Origin: CACIIZ01 sp045565285 | GTDB lineage: Bacteria > Pseudomonadota > Alphaproteobacteria > Rhodobacterales > Rhodobacteraceae | Reading direction: 5' to 3' | Length of the DNA: 64,000 nucleotides | Assembly: GCA_045565285.1 (NCBI GenBank) | Contig: JBJLFR010000035.1 | Span: forward strand, 6,738 to 70,737 | Shown here: positions 43,687 to 51,911 of the stretch, piece after piece | Position numbering within the stretch: the first letter of the stretch is position 1 | How the letters are laid out: each line of letters opens with the position of its first letter | Program-made: the position numbers and the translations under genes | The notes under the pieces: generated by a model | Told to the model about the DNA's origin: nothing | The model's database searches: none | The model's input: only the letters and a program-made list of their open reading frames with translations

Positions 43687-44307
43687 TTAATATAATTTTG
43701 TACCGATTTCTTCTATAGATTCTTTTGTAATTTGATTAGAAGTATTTTTATCTAATTTTTTATTAATACTTTCTTCTGCTAATTTAAATGCTGAATCTAT
43801 GATTTCATCTCTAATAGAATTTAAAACTTTCTTTTCATTAGCTTCTATTTGTTTTTTTGCCATATCCAATTTACGAGAGACCGAAAACTTTATATCTAAT
43901 TTTGAATCTTCTAAAAGCTTCTTACTTGTTTTTTCTGCAGAGTTAATTATTTCCTTTGCCTTTAAAATGTTATCTTTATGTTCCCTTTCTGAATTTGCTA
44001 GTAAAGACTTAGCTTCTTCAAGTAACTTATTAGCATCATCAATTTCCTGTCGAATTGTATTAGATCTTTTGTCTAGAAGATTAATAATAATTCTTGGCAC
44101 TTTAAAATATACTAAAACACCAATAAAAATGAAGAACGATATGGCAACTACAAAATCAGTGTTTGCAAGACTAAAAGGTGGTGCATCGCTAGCTGCATTA
44201 GCTGAATTAAGATTGAAAAAGGTTAGTATTATTGTGAATATTGAAAATAGATAATAAATTAAAAAGTTTTTATTACTTGGGTTTATTTTTTTTAAATATA
44301 AAAACAT
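43687..44307 (-). CDS. atpF: F0F1 ATP synthase subunit b
   Basis: Peripheral stalk subunit, 206 residues. An N-terminal hydrophobic segment (about 17-38) that resembles a signal or extra anchor is followed by a second membrane helix (FVVAISFFIFIGVLVYF) and a long charged coiled coil (IRQEIDDANKLLEEAKSLL and onward). It follows subunit b' by 16 bases, the alphaproteobacterial arrangement in which b and b' form a heterodimer. The doubled N-terminal hydrophobic region is somewhat longer than in E. coli b but seen in relatives. Confidence 0.92.
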   Translation of the reverse strand: MFLYLKKINPSNKNFLIYYLFSIFTIILTFFNLNSANAASDAPPFSLANTDFVVAISFFIFIGVLVYFKVPRIIINLLDKRSNTIRQEIDDANKLLEEAKSLLANSEREHKDNILKAKEIINSAEKTSKKLLEDSKLDIKFSVSRKLDMAKKQIEANEKKVLNSIRDEIIDSAFKLAEESINKKLDKNTSNQITKESIEEIGTKLY

Positions 44308-44323
44308 GATTTATTTTTTTAAA

Positions 44324-44791
44324 TTAAGGTATTAAAGCTTTAACAATCTCTGGAGCTAATTTTTTAGAAAGTGAATTAACTTCCTTCTTCGCTTCAGATT
44401 TCAAAGACACAACATTTTTTTCTGATATTTTTACCAACTCTTCAATCTTAATATCAATTTCAGCTAGCGCTTCTTTGGTATTTTTTTTTATCTCTTCTTT
44501 ACAATTTCTTAGTATTTCATTTGCTTTATTACGTGCTGTTTCTATCTCATCATTTAAAGTTTTTTCAATTTCAACAGCTTTATCCCTGAACTCTTCAGCT
44601 TCTTGAATATCTTCCTCTATAATTTTACTTCTATTTGTTAATGTTTCTTCCATTCTTGGCATTACAAGAACACGAATAACTAAAAAAACTAAAAAAAGAA
44701 AAATTAAAAGCCAAAAAGCTTGATTATCAAAGTTTGAAAAATCAAGTTGAGGCATCCCTATAGATGAACTTTTTTCGGAAGTGCTAGCCAT
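44324..44791 (-). CDS. atpG: F0F1 ATP synthase subunit b'
   Basis: Second peripheral stalk subunit, 155 residues. Membrane helix FWLLIFLFLVFLVIRVLVMPRMEE, then the coiled coil with LTNRSKIIEEDIQEAEEF and the conserved KANEILRNCKEEI. It opens with a short polar N-terminus (SSIGMPQLDFSNF), typical of b'. The symbol atpG is used for b' in some annotations and for gamma in others; here b' is meant. Gap of 50 bases to atpE. Confidence 0.92.
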   Translation of the reverse strand: MASTSEKSSSIGMPQLDFSNFDNQAFWLLIFLFLVFLVIRVLVMPRMEETLTNRSKIIEEDIQEAEEFRDKAVEIEKTLNDEIETARNKANEILRNCKEEIKKNTKEALAEIDIKIEELVKISEKNVVSLKSEAKKEVNSLSKKLAPEIVKALIP

Positions 44792-44841
44792 ATTTATTTT
44801 AAATAATAATTAGGTTAAGTTTTTTTTGATATATCTAAAAT

Positions 44842-45078
44842 TTACATAGCATACATTAATAGTAGTGCTACTAAAAAACTGAAAATTCCCAAAGCTTCAG
44901 CAAAAGCAATTCCAATAAACATAGTAGCTGTTTGACCAGCTGCAGCATTTGGATTTCTCAAAGCTCCTGAAAGAAAATTTCCAACCACATGACCAACACC
45001 AATTGCAGCACCACCCATACCAGTACAAGCAAGACCTGCCCCAATCAGTTTACCCATTTCAACAAATTCACCTTCCAT
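44842..45078 (-). CDS. atpE: F0F1 ATP synthase subunit c
   Basis: Proteolipid of the rotor ring, 78 residues, two membrane helices joined by the polar loop RNPNAAAGQ. Glu61 in IAFAEALGIFSF is the ion carrier. The residues after Glu61 are Ala-Leu rather than the Ser/Thr pair of Na+-binding rings, which suggests proton coupling (inference). The N-terminal MEGEFVEMGKLIGAGLAC is typical of alphaproteobacteria. Confidence 0.96.
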   Translation of the reverse strand: MEGEFVEMGKLIGAGLACTGMGGAAIGVGHVVGNFLSGALRNPNAAAGQTATMFIGIAFAEALGIFSFLVALLLMYAM

Positions 45079-45111
45079 AATTTTCTCCTTTATAAAATGT
45101 AATAAGATTTT

Positions 45112-45858
45112 TCAATGACCTGGGTGTAATGCATCATTTAAATACACACATGTCAATATCGTAAATACGTATGCTTGAATAACTACAACCAACATCTCCA
45201 AACCATATACTGCAACAATAGCTAAGATTGGTGCAATAGCTCCTAAGCCCATAACACCTGCAAACCCAGCGAAGACTTTTATTACTGCATGACCTGCCAT
45301 CATATTTCCAGCTAATCTAATTGAGTGACTTATAGGCCTAACAAAATATGAAATAACTTCTATTATAAGTAATACAGGTCTTAAAACCAGAGGGGCGCTA
45401 GAAATCCAAAAAAGACTTAAAAATTTCAAACCATTTTTAACAAAACCTAATATCGTAACAGAAATAAATACAAAAAGTGCCAAAATCCCAGTAACTGCAA
45501 TATGACTAGTAAATGTAAAGCTGTAAGGAAGTAAGCCCAAAACATTACCGAATAAAATCAGTAGAAATAGGGTGAAAATATAGGGAAAATATTTCAAACC
45601 TTCCTGACCTGTTATATCTAAAACCATTTTATGTACAAATACATATATAACTTCAGCTATAGATTGAACTCTTCCAGGTACTATTTCACCTTTTCTAATT
45701 CCAAATACAAACAAAAGAATTATACCTATAAGACAAATAAGCATCCATAATGATTGATTTGTAAAGGTATACCAATTTAAATCTCCCTCTGAAAACAAGG
45801 GTGAAATTATAAATTGATCCATTGGTCTAATATCAAATGTGCCAGTTTCAGTAGCCAC
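45112..45858 (-). CDS. atpB: F0F1 ATP synthase subunit a
   Basis: Stator channel subunit, 248 residues. Arg181 in ISHSIRLAGNMMAGH is the essential arginine facing the ring; LKYFPYIFTLFLLILFGN and VVVIQAYVFTILTCVYLNDA are the other conserved helices. The start is GTG at 45858, because an in-frame TGA lies a few codons above it and no ATG is in frame nearby; an AGG lies 4 bases upstream. Follows atpI by 72 bases. Confidence 0.94.
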   Translation of the reverse strand: MATETGTFDIRPMDQFIISPLFSEGDLNWYTFTNQSLWMLICLIGIILLFVFGIRKGEIVPGRVQSIAEVIYVFVHKMVLDITGQEGLKYFPYIFTLFLLILFGNVLGLLPYSFTFTSHIAVTGILALFVFISVTILGFVKNGLKFLSLFWISSAPLVLRPVLLIIEVISYFVRPISHSIRLAGNMMAGHAVIKVFAGFAGVMGLGAIAPILAIVAVYGLEMLVVVIQAYVFTILTCVYLNDALHPGH

Positions 45859-45930
45859 AGGACCTCATGTTATTATTTAATAATACTTACATAAACTAAT
45901 AAGAAAAAAAGACCAATAATACAAGCCATT

Positions 45931-46236
45931 TTATTCTTTTATATTTTTGTTAATTTCTTTTGCAGTTTTAATCATAGTTCTAACCCCTGCAGCAAAACCA
46001 AAGAAAATCAAAATAATTAAGAAAATTGGGGAAGTATTTAAAAAAGAATCCAAACTAAAACCAAGAATTATACCGATTATAATACCAATTACTAACTCTA
46101 ATACCATCCTCCATCCGATGTGTGCTGATTTAAATGCAAGATTACCAGGCTTAATTTCACTTTTGTTATCTTTAATATTTTGTAATTTATCATCTAAATC
46201 TTTCAATTTTGGATTTTTAATATTTAATGTAGACAT
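45931..46236 (-). CDS. atpI: AtpI-like F0 accessory protein
   Basis: 101 residues with two membrane helices (LVLELVIGIIIGIILGFSLD and FLIILIFFGFAAGVRTM). The GWRMVLELVIGIIIG and GFAAGVRTMIKTA pattern is that of AtpI, which helps assemble the c ring and may aid Mg2+ entry. First gene of the F0 operon atpI-B-E-b'-b. The F1 genes are not in the window, as usual for alphaproteobacteria where F0 and F1 operons are apart. Confidence 0.9.
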   Translation of the reverse strand: MSTLNIKNPKLKDLDDKLQNIKDNKSEIKPGNLAFKSAHIGWRMVLELVIGIIIGIILGFSLDSFLNTSPIFLIILIFFGFAAGVRTMIKTAKEINKNIKE

Positions 46237-46305
46237 TTCTCGATCTTAATTTTTCTATATTTTTATTATTGAAATAATGTTTAAACCTTAGCTTAATATG
46301 AATAC

Positions 46306-46887
46306 TTATTTACAACTCTTTAATTGTTTTTCAAATTTCATAGCATTGTTTGCAGTTCTTTGCGCTACATTCATAATCGCTTGACTAGATTTATATCTAC
46401 CACTTTTATATCCTGCATGTCCCTGATGATAAGCTAAATATTGTCGGTAAACATTAGATTTTGGTATTTTAAGTTTTTTATTTGTCTGTGATACATACCA
46501 ACCAATAAAGTCTGTTGAATCAGAAAAATCTGTTCTACTCGCACTTCTATTTCCAGTATCTTTTTTATACCAGTCCCAGGTTCCATTTAAAGCTTGAGCA
46601 TAACCATACGCTGAAGAAATTCGGCCAGTAGGAATTATTCCTAAAAAAAATTTTCTAGGAGTTTTTGCTCTTGCTCTAAAATTTGATTCGGTTTTAATAA
46701 AAGCCAATTGAAGTGAAGGAGATACCCCCCATTTTTTTGCAGTAGAATTCACTGCTCTTCTCCATGACGATTTATGTGATAATAATTCGCATGCATTTCC
46801 TTGAGATTTTGGAATACGATTAAAAACCCCACAAGATTGAATAAATAAAAAGGCTAAAATTATTATAATGTTGATTTTAATTTTCAT
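46306..46887 (-). CDS. SLT-type lytic transglycosylase lipoprotein
   Basis: 193 residues. Lipobox IQSC (Cys19) after a hydrophobic signal, so probably anchored to the outer membrane, facing peptidoglycan. The catalytic Glu67 is in AFIKTESNFRARA; SSAYGYAQALNGTW corresponds to the AGLMQ-type motif of SLT domains, and YLAYHQGHAGYKSGRY to the C-terminal conserved Tyr/His motif. It would cleave glycan strands to 1,6-anhydro ends, in wall turnover. Divergent from hspQ over 122 bases. Confidence 0.86.
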   Translation of the reverse strand: MKIKINIIIILAFLFIQSCGVFNRIPKSQGNACELLSHKSSWRRAVNSTAKKWGVSPSLQLAFIKTESNFRARAKTPRKFFLGIIPTGRISSAYGYAQALNGTWDWYKKDTGNRSASRTDFSDSTDFIGWYVSQTNKKLKIPKSNVYRQYLAYHQGHAGYKSGRYKSSQAIMNVAQRTANNAMKFEKQLKSCK

Positions 46888-47009
46888 TTTCTAACTGCTT
46901 GCCTAATCTATATTAATACTTTTAACTAATTTGGTCTAATAAAAAAAATCGAGCAATTCACTTGTAGACATTATTTTAAAACATAGATAACTTATAATAA
47001 AGGAATAAA

Positions 47010-47336
47010 ATGGAACAAAAAAAAGCTAAATTTGCTATTGGAGCAGTGGTGAAACATAAAATTCATCCTTTTAGAGGTGTAATTTTTGATGTTGACCCTA
47101 CTTTTTCAAATACAGAAGAATGGTGGAATTCCATTCCTAAAAGCTATAGGCCCAAAAAAGACCAACCTTTCTATCATTTGCTTGCAGAAAACGATACAAG
47201 TTATTATGTAGCTTATGTATCAGAACAAAACCTAATTCAAGATGATAGTGGTGATCCTATTGATCATCCTGAGGTCTCCGAGTTATTTGAAAACTTATCA
47301 AACGGTAAGTATACATTAACAGATAGACTCCATTAA
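47010..47336 (+). CDS. hspQ: heat shock protein HspQ (YccV-like)
   Basis: 108 residues. The family pattern is complete: KFAIGAVVKHKIHPFRGVIFDVDP, then EEWWNSIP and DQPFYHLLAE, YVAYVSEQNL, and the end HPEVSELF. In enteric bacteria HspQ binds hemimethylated oriC DNA and is a specificity factor for Lon protease. A clear AGGA lies 6 bases before the ATG at 47010. Convergent with the gamma-glutamyltransferase-like gene (12-base gap). Confidence 0.93.
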   Translation: MEQKKAKFAIGAVVKHKIHPFRGVIFDVDPTFSNTEEWWNSIPKSYRPKKDQPFYHLLAENDTSYYVAYVSEQNLIQDDSGDPIDHPEVSELFENLSNGKYTLTDRLH

Positions 47337-47348
47337 AATTTTTCTTTT

Positions 47349-48932
47349 TTAATAACCCAATGCGCAACCATCTTTTCTGGGATCTGACCCACCTATCAGA
47401 TTGTTTTTATTTATATCCAACATTATAGCTTGAGCTCCACCTATAGGTTGTTCAGGTCTTAATATTTTGTGTCCTTTTTTTTCAAGATCCTTTGCTATCG
47501 TGTTTGAATAACCAGCTTCTAAATTTAAAATACCATCTGTTGGAAAACTTCTTGGAAAATCTATAGCCTGTTGTATATCCATTTCAAAATCAATAATGTT
47601 TGATATTAAACGAGCATGGCCATTTGCTTGGTACTGTCCACCCATAACACCAAAAGGCATAGTAAAATTATTTGTTTTTCTTAAAAATGCTGGAATGATT
47701 GTATGAAAGGGTCTTTTCCCTCCTAGTAGTTCATTTGGGTGGTCTTTTTTAAGTGAAAATCCTGCACCACGGTTATGAAATAACAATCCAAACTTTTCTG
47801 ATGCATAACCAGAACCAAAACTATTAAAAATTGAAAAAATTAAAGAGACCATAACTCGATCTTTGTCAATTACTGTAAGATATACAGTGTCTTTATGAGT
47901 TGCTTCATTTTGTACTGTCTTAATATCAAGAGCCTTATCACGGCTTATTGTACTTACATACTTATTAACAACTTCTTCCGAATAGAATGATAAAGGATCA
48001 AATTTATAAAACCTCTGATCTCCTATTAATTGATCTCTAACACTATATGCTATTTTTGCTGCTTCTGCTTCAAGATGAATCCTCTCTGAACCCATGGGAT
48101 CTAAATTTGATATTCCAAACTTTTGCAAAATTTTTGTCATCAAAATAGCTGTCACTCCTTGCCCATTAGGTGGCATTTCAAAAAGCTCGTAATCTCCAAA
48201 AACTTCTTTAATCGGTTCAACATATTCAACAGATACATTAGCTAAATCCTCATAAGTATGAATGCCCCCTAGCTTAGAAAGGGAATTTATAATATCTTCG
48301 GCAACCTCACCTTGATAAAACCCTTTTGATCCTTCTTCTGAAATTCTTCTTAATACCTCTGCTTGTCCCTTTGAGCCAAAGATAGACCCAACTTTTAATG
48401 GTTTTTCATTTTCTGAATAAAAATGTTTAGCAATACCTTTAAGATTATCAAAAGAGTTAGACCAATCAAAAGCAACTCTTGGTGCAACGACTATTCCATT
48501 TTCAGCATATTTAATTGCAGGTTTGCACAGATCCTTTAATGAAATTCTTCCAAATTTTCTATTTAGACTTTCAAACGCCGCAACTGCCCCAGGTAAAGTT
48601 ATTGATTCTACCCCACACTCTGGTACTACAAAATAACCCTTTTCCCTTAATAAATTTGCAGATAAAGCTTTAGGTGTTGAACCAGAACCATTTAATCCAA
48701 TTATTTTATTAGAATTTTGAGGTTTAATCATTGCAAAAACATCACCATATAGTCCGGTTGATTGTGGTTCACATAGTGGCAAGACTAAAGCCATTGCAAT
48801 AGCAGCATCTACTGCATTTCCTCCTTTTTTCAATATATCTAATCCTACGCCTACAGCTATAGGGTGAGATGTGGCAACCATACCTTGCTTTGCATGGATC
48901 GTTGAACGGCCATTTAATTGAAAATTACGCAT
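47349..48932 (-). CDS. gamma-glutamyltransferase-family Ntn-hydrolase (YwrD type)
   Basis: 527 residues. The precursor should self-cleave before Thr349 in HKDTVYLTVID, aligned with the TTHYSVVD site of E. coli GGT. Large-subunit signatures: ATSHPIAVGVGLDILKKGGNAVDAAIA and MPPNGQGVTAILM; small subunit: NRGAGFSL, GKRPFHTIIPAFL and GVMGGQYQANGHA. The THK-DTV-YLTV form places it with the YwrD branch, not classic GGT. No signal peptide is seen, so a cytosolic gamma-glutamyl or acyl hydrolase is likely. Start ATG at 48932; gap 19 bases to DUF2794. Confidence 0.9.
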   Translation of the reverse strand: MRNFQLNGRSTIHAKQGMVATSHPIAVGVGLDILKKGGNAVDAAIAMALVLPLCEPQSTGLYGDVFAMIKPQNSNKIIGLNGSGSTPKALSANLLREKGYFVVPECGVESITLPGAVAAFESLNRKFGRISLKDLCKPAIKYAENGIVVAPRVAFDWSNSFDNLKGIAKHFYSENEKPLKVGSIFGSKGQAEVLRRISEEGSKGFYQGEVAEDIINSLSKLGGIHTYEDLANVSVEYVEPIKEVFGDYELFEMPPNGQGVTAILMTKILQKFGISNLDPMGSERIHLEAEAAKIAYSVRDQLIGDQRFYKFDPLSFYSEEVVNKYVSTISRDKALDIKTVQNEATHKDTVYLTVIDKDRVMVSLIFSIFNSFGSGYASEKFGLLFHNRGAGFSLKKDHPNELLGGKRPFHTIIPAFLRKTNNFTMPFGVMGGQYQANGHARLISNIIDFEMDIQQAIDFPRSFPTDGILNLEAGYSNTIAKDLEKKGHKILRPEQPIGGAQAIMLDINKNNLIGGSDPRKDGCALGY

Positions 48933-48951
48933 TGATTGCTAAAATTTTCCT

Positions 48952-49302
48952 TTACTTAATTATCCTAATTAACTTATTTTCAAATACTTTTAACACAATG
49001 GATAAATCATTTCCTTGTTTTAATATTCTTCCATCAAATTCTATTACTGAATACATACCCTGTTTTCTTGCAAAATAGGACTTCTTTACTACTCTGTAAA
49101 TCGGATGCTCCGATGTGTGTCTGTAAATAGAAAAAATTGCAGCTTCTTTAAGCATAGAAATTCCATAATCTCTCCAATGGCCAATTGATACCATTCTTCC
49201 GTAAATTCTTAAAATTAAACCAAGTTCTTTACGATTAAAGATTACCTTTGAATTTTTTTTAATTAAGTTTTTATCTTCATTGAAGTTATTTTGAATTAAC
49301 AT
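48952..49302 (-). CDS. DUF2794 family protein
   Basis: 116 residues. The body matches the alphaproteobacterial DUF2794 pattern: FNRKELGLILRIYGRMVSIGHWRDY, AIFSIYRHTSEHPIYRV and ARKQGMYSVIEFDGRILKQG. Function unknown; the restriction to alphaproteobacteria supports the taxonomic call. Divergent from uppS, 123 bases apart. Confidence 0.88.
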   Translation of the reverse strand: MLIQNNFNEDKNLIKKNSKVIFNRKELGLILRIYGRMVSIGHWRDYGISMLKEAAIFSIYRHTSEHPIYRVVKKSYFARKQGMYSVIEFDGRILKQGNDLSIVLKVFENKLIRIIK

Positions 49303-49425
49303 ATTTCTATTTTATATAAAAAAAATAATTATTCAAATGAGATAAGAGAAATTATAGAAACTTTTATTTTCCAAAAAGCTTTTAATTCAATATTAAAAGG
49401 TTGCTTTTTTTCTTTTCCTCTGACA

Positions 49426-50175
49426 ATGATACCAAAATTTAGATTTATCGGGCAAAATATGCACGTTGGAATAATAATGGATGGAAATGGTCGATGGGCT
49501 ACCGAGAAAGGTTTACCACGATCTTTAGGACATAGAAAAGGTGCATCAAAAGTTTCAGAAATTATAAAATCCTGTCCTGACCTAAATATTGACACTTTAA
49601 CTCTTTATGCTTTTTCAACAGAAAATTGGAGTAGAGCAGCTCATGAAGTTGAAAGCTTGATGAGATTATTTAGGGGTTATATGCAAAGCAAATTTTTGCA
49701 GATAATTAATAATAATATAAAAGTAAAATTTCTTGGTGATTCAACTGATCTCCCAAAGGAGATTTTATTTCAAATGAAAAAACTTGAAAAACAATCTTCA
49801 GAAAACAATGGTTTTTTTTTAAATATTGCTCTTAATTATGGGGGAAGAAATGAAATTTTAAGAGCTACTAAAAACCTTATTGAAGATGTTACTTCTTTAA
49901 AAATAAGTAAGGATCAAGTAAACGAGGATTTGTTTAATAATTATCTTGATACAATGGGTCAACCAGATCCAGATCTTATCATTAGAACTGCTGGAGAAAA
50001 GAGATTATCAAATTTCCTACTTTGGCAATCAACTTATTCAGAACTTTATTTTACTGATGAAATGTGGCCAGATTTTACCCCTAATTCTTTGAAAAAAGCA
50101 TTGGACTGTTATTATTTAAGAACTAGAAAATTTGGCAGTACTTCCATTGATAAAAACGCTAAGATTTTTAAATAA
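49426..50175 (+). CDS. uppS: isoprenyl (undecaprenyl) diphosphate synthase
   Basis: cis-Prenyltransferase that makes the C55 carrier lipid for peptidoglycan and LPS sugars. 249 residues. Asp19 in IIMDGNGRWA is the catalytic Mg-binding residue; GHRKGA, LYAFSTENWSR, NYGGRNEI and IRTAGEKRLSNFLLWQ are family motifs. In the last, most enzymes have Gly-Glu-x-Arg-Leu-Ser as here. It normally precedes cdsA-dxr-bamA; here it stands alone and its end overlaps the convergent M10 protease gene by 8 bases. The first 11 residues before MHVGIIM may be a slightly early start. Confidence 0.94.
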   Translation: MIPKFRFIGQNMHVGIIMDGNGRWATEKGLPRSLGHRKGASKVSEIIKSCPDLNIDTLTLYAFSTENWSRAAHEVESLMRLFRGYMQSKFLQIINNNIKVKFLGDSTDLPKEILFQMKKLEKQSSENNGFFLNIALNYGGRNEILRATKNLIEDVTSLKISKDQVNEDLFNNYLDTMGQPDPDLIIRTAGEKRLSNFLLWQSTYSELYFTDEMWPDFTPNSLKKALDCYYLRTRKFGSTSIDKNAKIFK

Positions 50176-51802
50176 AATTATATTCAGTCCATTCATTCAA
50201 ACTTAAATCTTCTCCTTTTATAACAGCTAATTCATATACAGATACGTTAGTATCCACTTTTTTTAAATAGAATATGTGCTGATCTTTCCCTTTCATTTCA
50301 TTCTCTGACAGAATAACAATTGCTGAAGAACCAGTATCTAAATTTAAATATGAAAAATCATTATTATCAGTTAAAGAATTTTTTAAGTCATCCAAATTTG
50401 GTAATTTTTGAAAATTCCATAAGCTAATTTTTCCTGAGATATCTACTGAACTTTCCTGATTTGGCATTAAATACTGAAATAAAAGAGCGCTTCCAGAAAA
50501 AGAATTTATAATAAAGACGTCTCCAGAAATACCTTGCTTAAAATTAATTATTTCATCTTTACCATTAGAATTTATTTCAGCTTCAAAAATAACTTGATCT
50601 TCAACGAAGTTTGTTTCACTTAAATCAATGGTATCATCTCCTCTACCACCAATCATTCTATCTTTTCCTTCACCACCATATAAGACATCATTACCAGACC
50701 TGCCATCCAATATGTTATCTACATCATTGCCAATAATCCAATCGTTTCCATTGCCGCCAATCACATTCTCAATTATAGAGTCTCCAACTGTAAGTTGATA
50801 GGCTTTGGTAATAAGTTCTTCTTTTTTACCAATATATGAATGCGTATTAGCTCTCAAATCTATATAAGCATGTGACAAATAATTTTCGGCAGTAATAGTA
50901 TCAATTCCAGCACCATCGATTAATATTCTTCCCTGCCAAGATAAAAAATTATAGACATCATCTTCAGGAAAGTAGTATTGGCTCACTCCAAATAAATTAA
51001 CCAAAGAGGCCAAATCCAAAATTCTAAATTCACCATCAAAATAATTCTTATCAAAATTATAGGACATTACTGTCCATCTATTATTTTCTTCAAGGGGACT
51101 TAATAACGTTCCATCTCCCGTATTTTGTAAAAAAGGATGGCGTAACCCTATTGTGTGTCCTATCTCATGAATAAGTAGTTCATAATCAAAGTTTGTTTTT
51201 GAACCATTCAAAGTGGGATTCAAATAATCCAAATCAAAAAAAACGTCTGAAAATAAGTAATTTTCAGTAGGTACCAATACATCTAAGGGTCCATAGGCAT
51301 ATCCAGTAGTCTCAGTCTGCTTATTAGACATAATCGATATAACACTAGTTCCATAGGGACTGGTTGCTTCAACAAATTGAACAGCTAAAATATTAGAAAG
51401 ATCATTAAATATTTTCCTTGAAGCTGTTTTAACCTCTTCTGTTACAGGAGCCCAATTTTGAAGATCATTTTCATTTGTAAGATATTGGGGTTGTACTGAA
51501 GGAAATGTATATTTAAAATTACCACCAGATGCATTTAATACATTTATAATACCATTAGTTGACGTCTGCTCCGCCTGGACAGCTTTCAACCAATACGGAT
51601 CTGATAATTGTCCTGTATTTTCAAGGCCATAGCTCGTTTGTGGAGTTACAAAAGTAACACTATTTTCAATTAGTAATTCATTTTTTTCTAAATTACCTCC
51701 ACATCCTGCTAATAAGAAAAAAAATAAATTTGTACTTTTGCTTCTGGAAAATTTCTGAGAGCACAATGCTTTGGAATTTTTAAGTATTTTATAATTAGCC
51801 AT
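50168..51802 (-). CDS. serralysin-like M10 zinc metalloprotease with lipobox and RTX repeats
   Basis: 544 residues. After a basic leader and the short hydrophobic LFFFLLAGCGG (lipobox Cys34) comes a serralysin-type protease: the FKYTFPSVQPQYL entry strand, the zinc site HEIGHTIGLRH (His212, Glu213, His216, His222) and the Met-turn VMSYNF. It is followed by RTX nonapeptides (GNGNDWIIGND, GRSGNDVLYGGEGKDRMIGGRGDDTIDL) that should bind Ca2+, and a beta C-terminal domain. Serralysins are normally secreted by type I systems without a signal peptide, so a lipobox on this fold is unusual. Lies beside a CphA-like gene and two giant RTX proteins; it could process surface proteins (inference). Confidence 0.88.
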   Translation of the reverse strand: MANYKILKNSKALCSQKFSRSKSTNLFFFLLAGCGGNLEKNELLIENSVTFVTPQTSYGLENTGQLSDPYWLKAVQAEQTSTNGIINVLNASGGNFKYTFPSVQPQYLTNENDLQNWAPVTEEVKTASRKIFNDLSNILAVQFVEATSPYGTSVISIMSNKQTETTGYAYGPLDVLVPTENYLFSDVFFDLDYLNPTLNGSKTNFDYELLIHEIGHTIGLRHPFLQNTGDGTLLSPLEENNRWTVMSYNFDKNYFDGEFRILDLASLVNLFGVSQYYFPEDDVYNFLSWQGRILIDGAGIDTITAENYLSHAYIDLRANTHSYIGKKEELITKAYQLTVGDSIIENVIGGNGNDWIIGNDVDNILDGRSGNDVLYGGEGKDRMIGGRGDDTIDLSETNFVEDQVIFEAEINSNGKDEIINFKQGISGDVFIINSFSGSALLFQYLMPNQESSVDISGKISLWNFQKLPNLDDLKNSLTDNNDFSYLNLDTGSSAIVILSENEMKGKDQHIFYLKKVDTNVSVYELAVIKGEDLSLNEWTEYNFI

Positions 51803-51911
51803 ATTATTTCACAGCAGCATTTACTAATAATTTTAACATACTTAAAAGATCCAATACTCATAAATGAACATCAACTTAATAGATGGAAAAAATAGAACAA
51901 ATATCTTTACA

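Noticed and set aside
43799..44254. 151-codon open frame antisense to atpF
   Set aside because: Mirror of a coiled-coil gene; the Ser/Leu-rich product has no recognisable feature.
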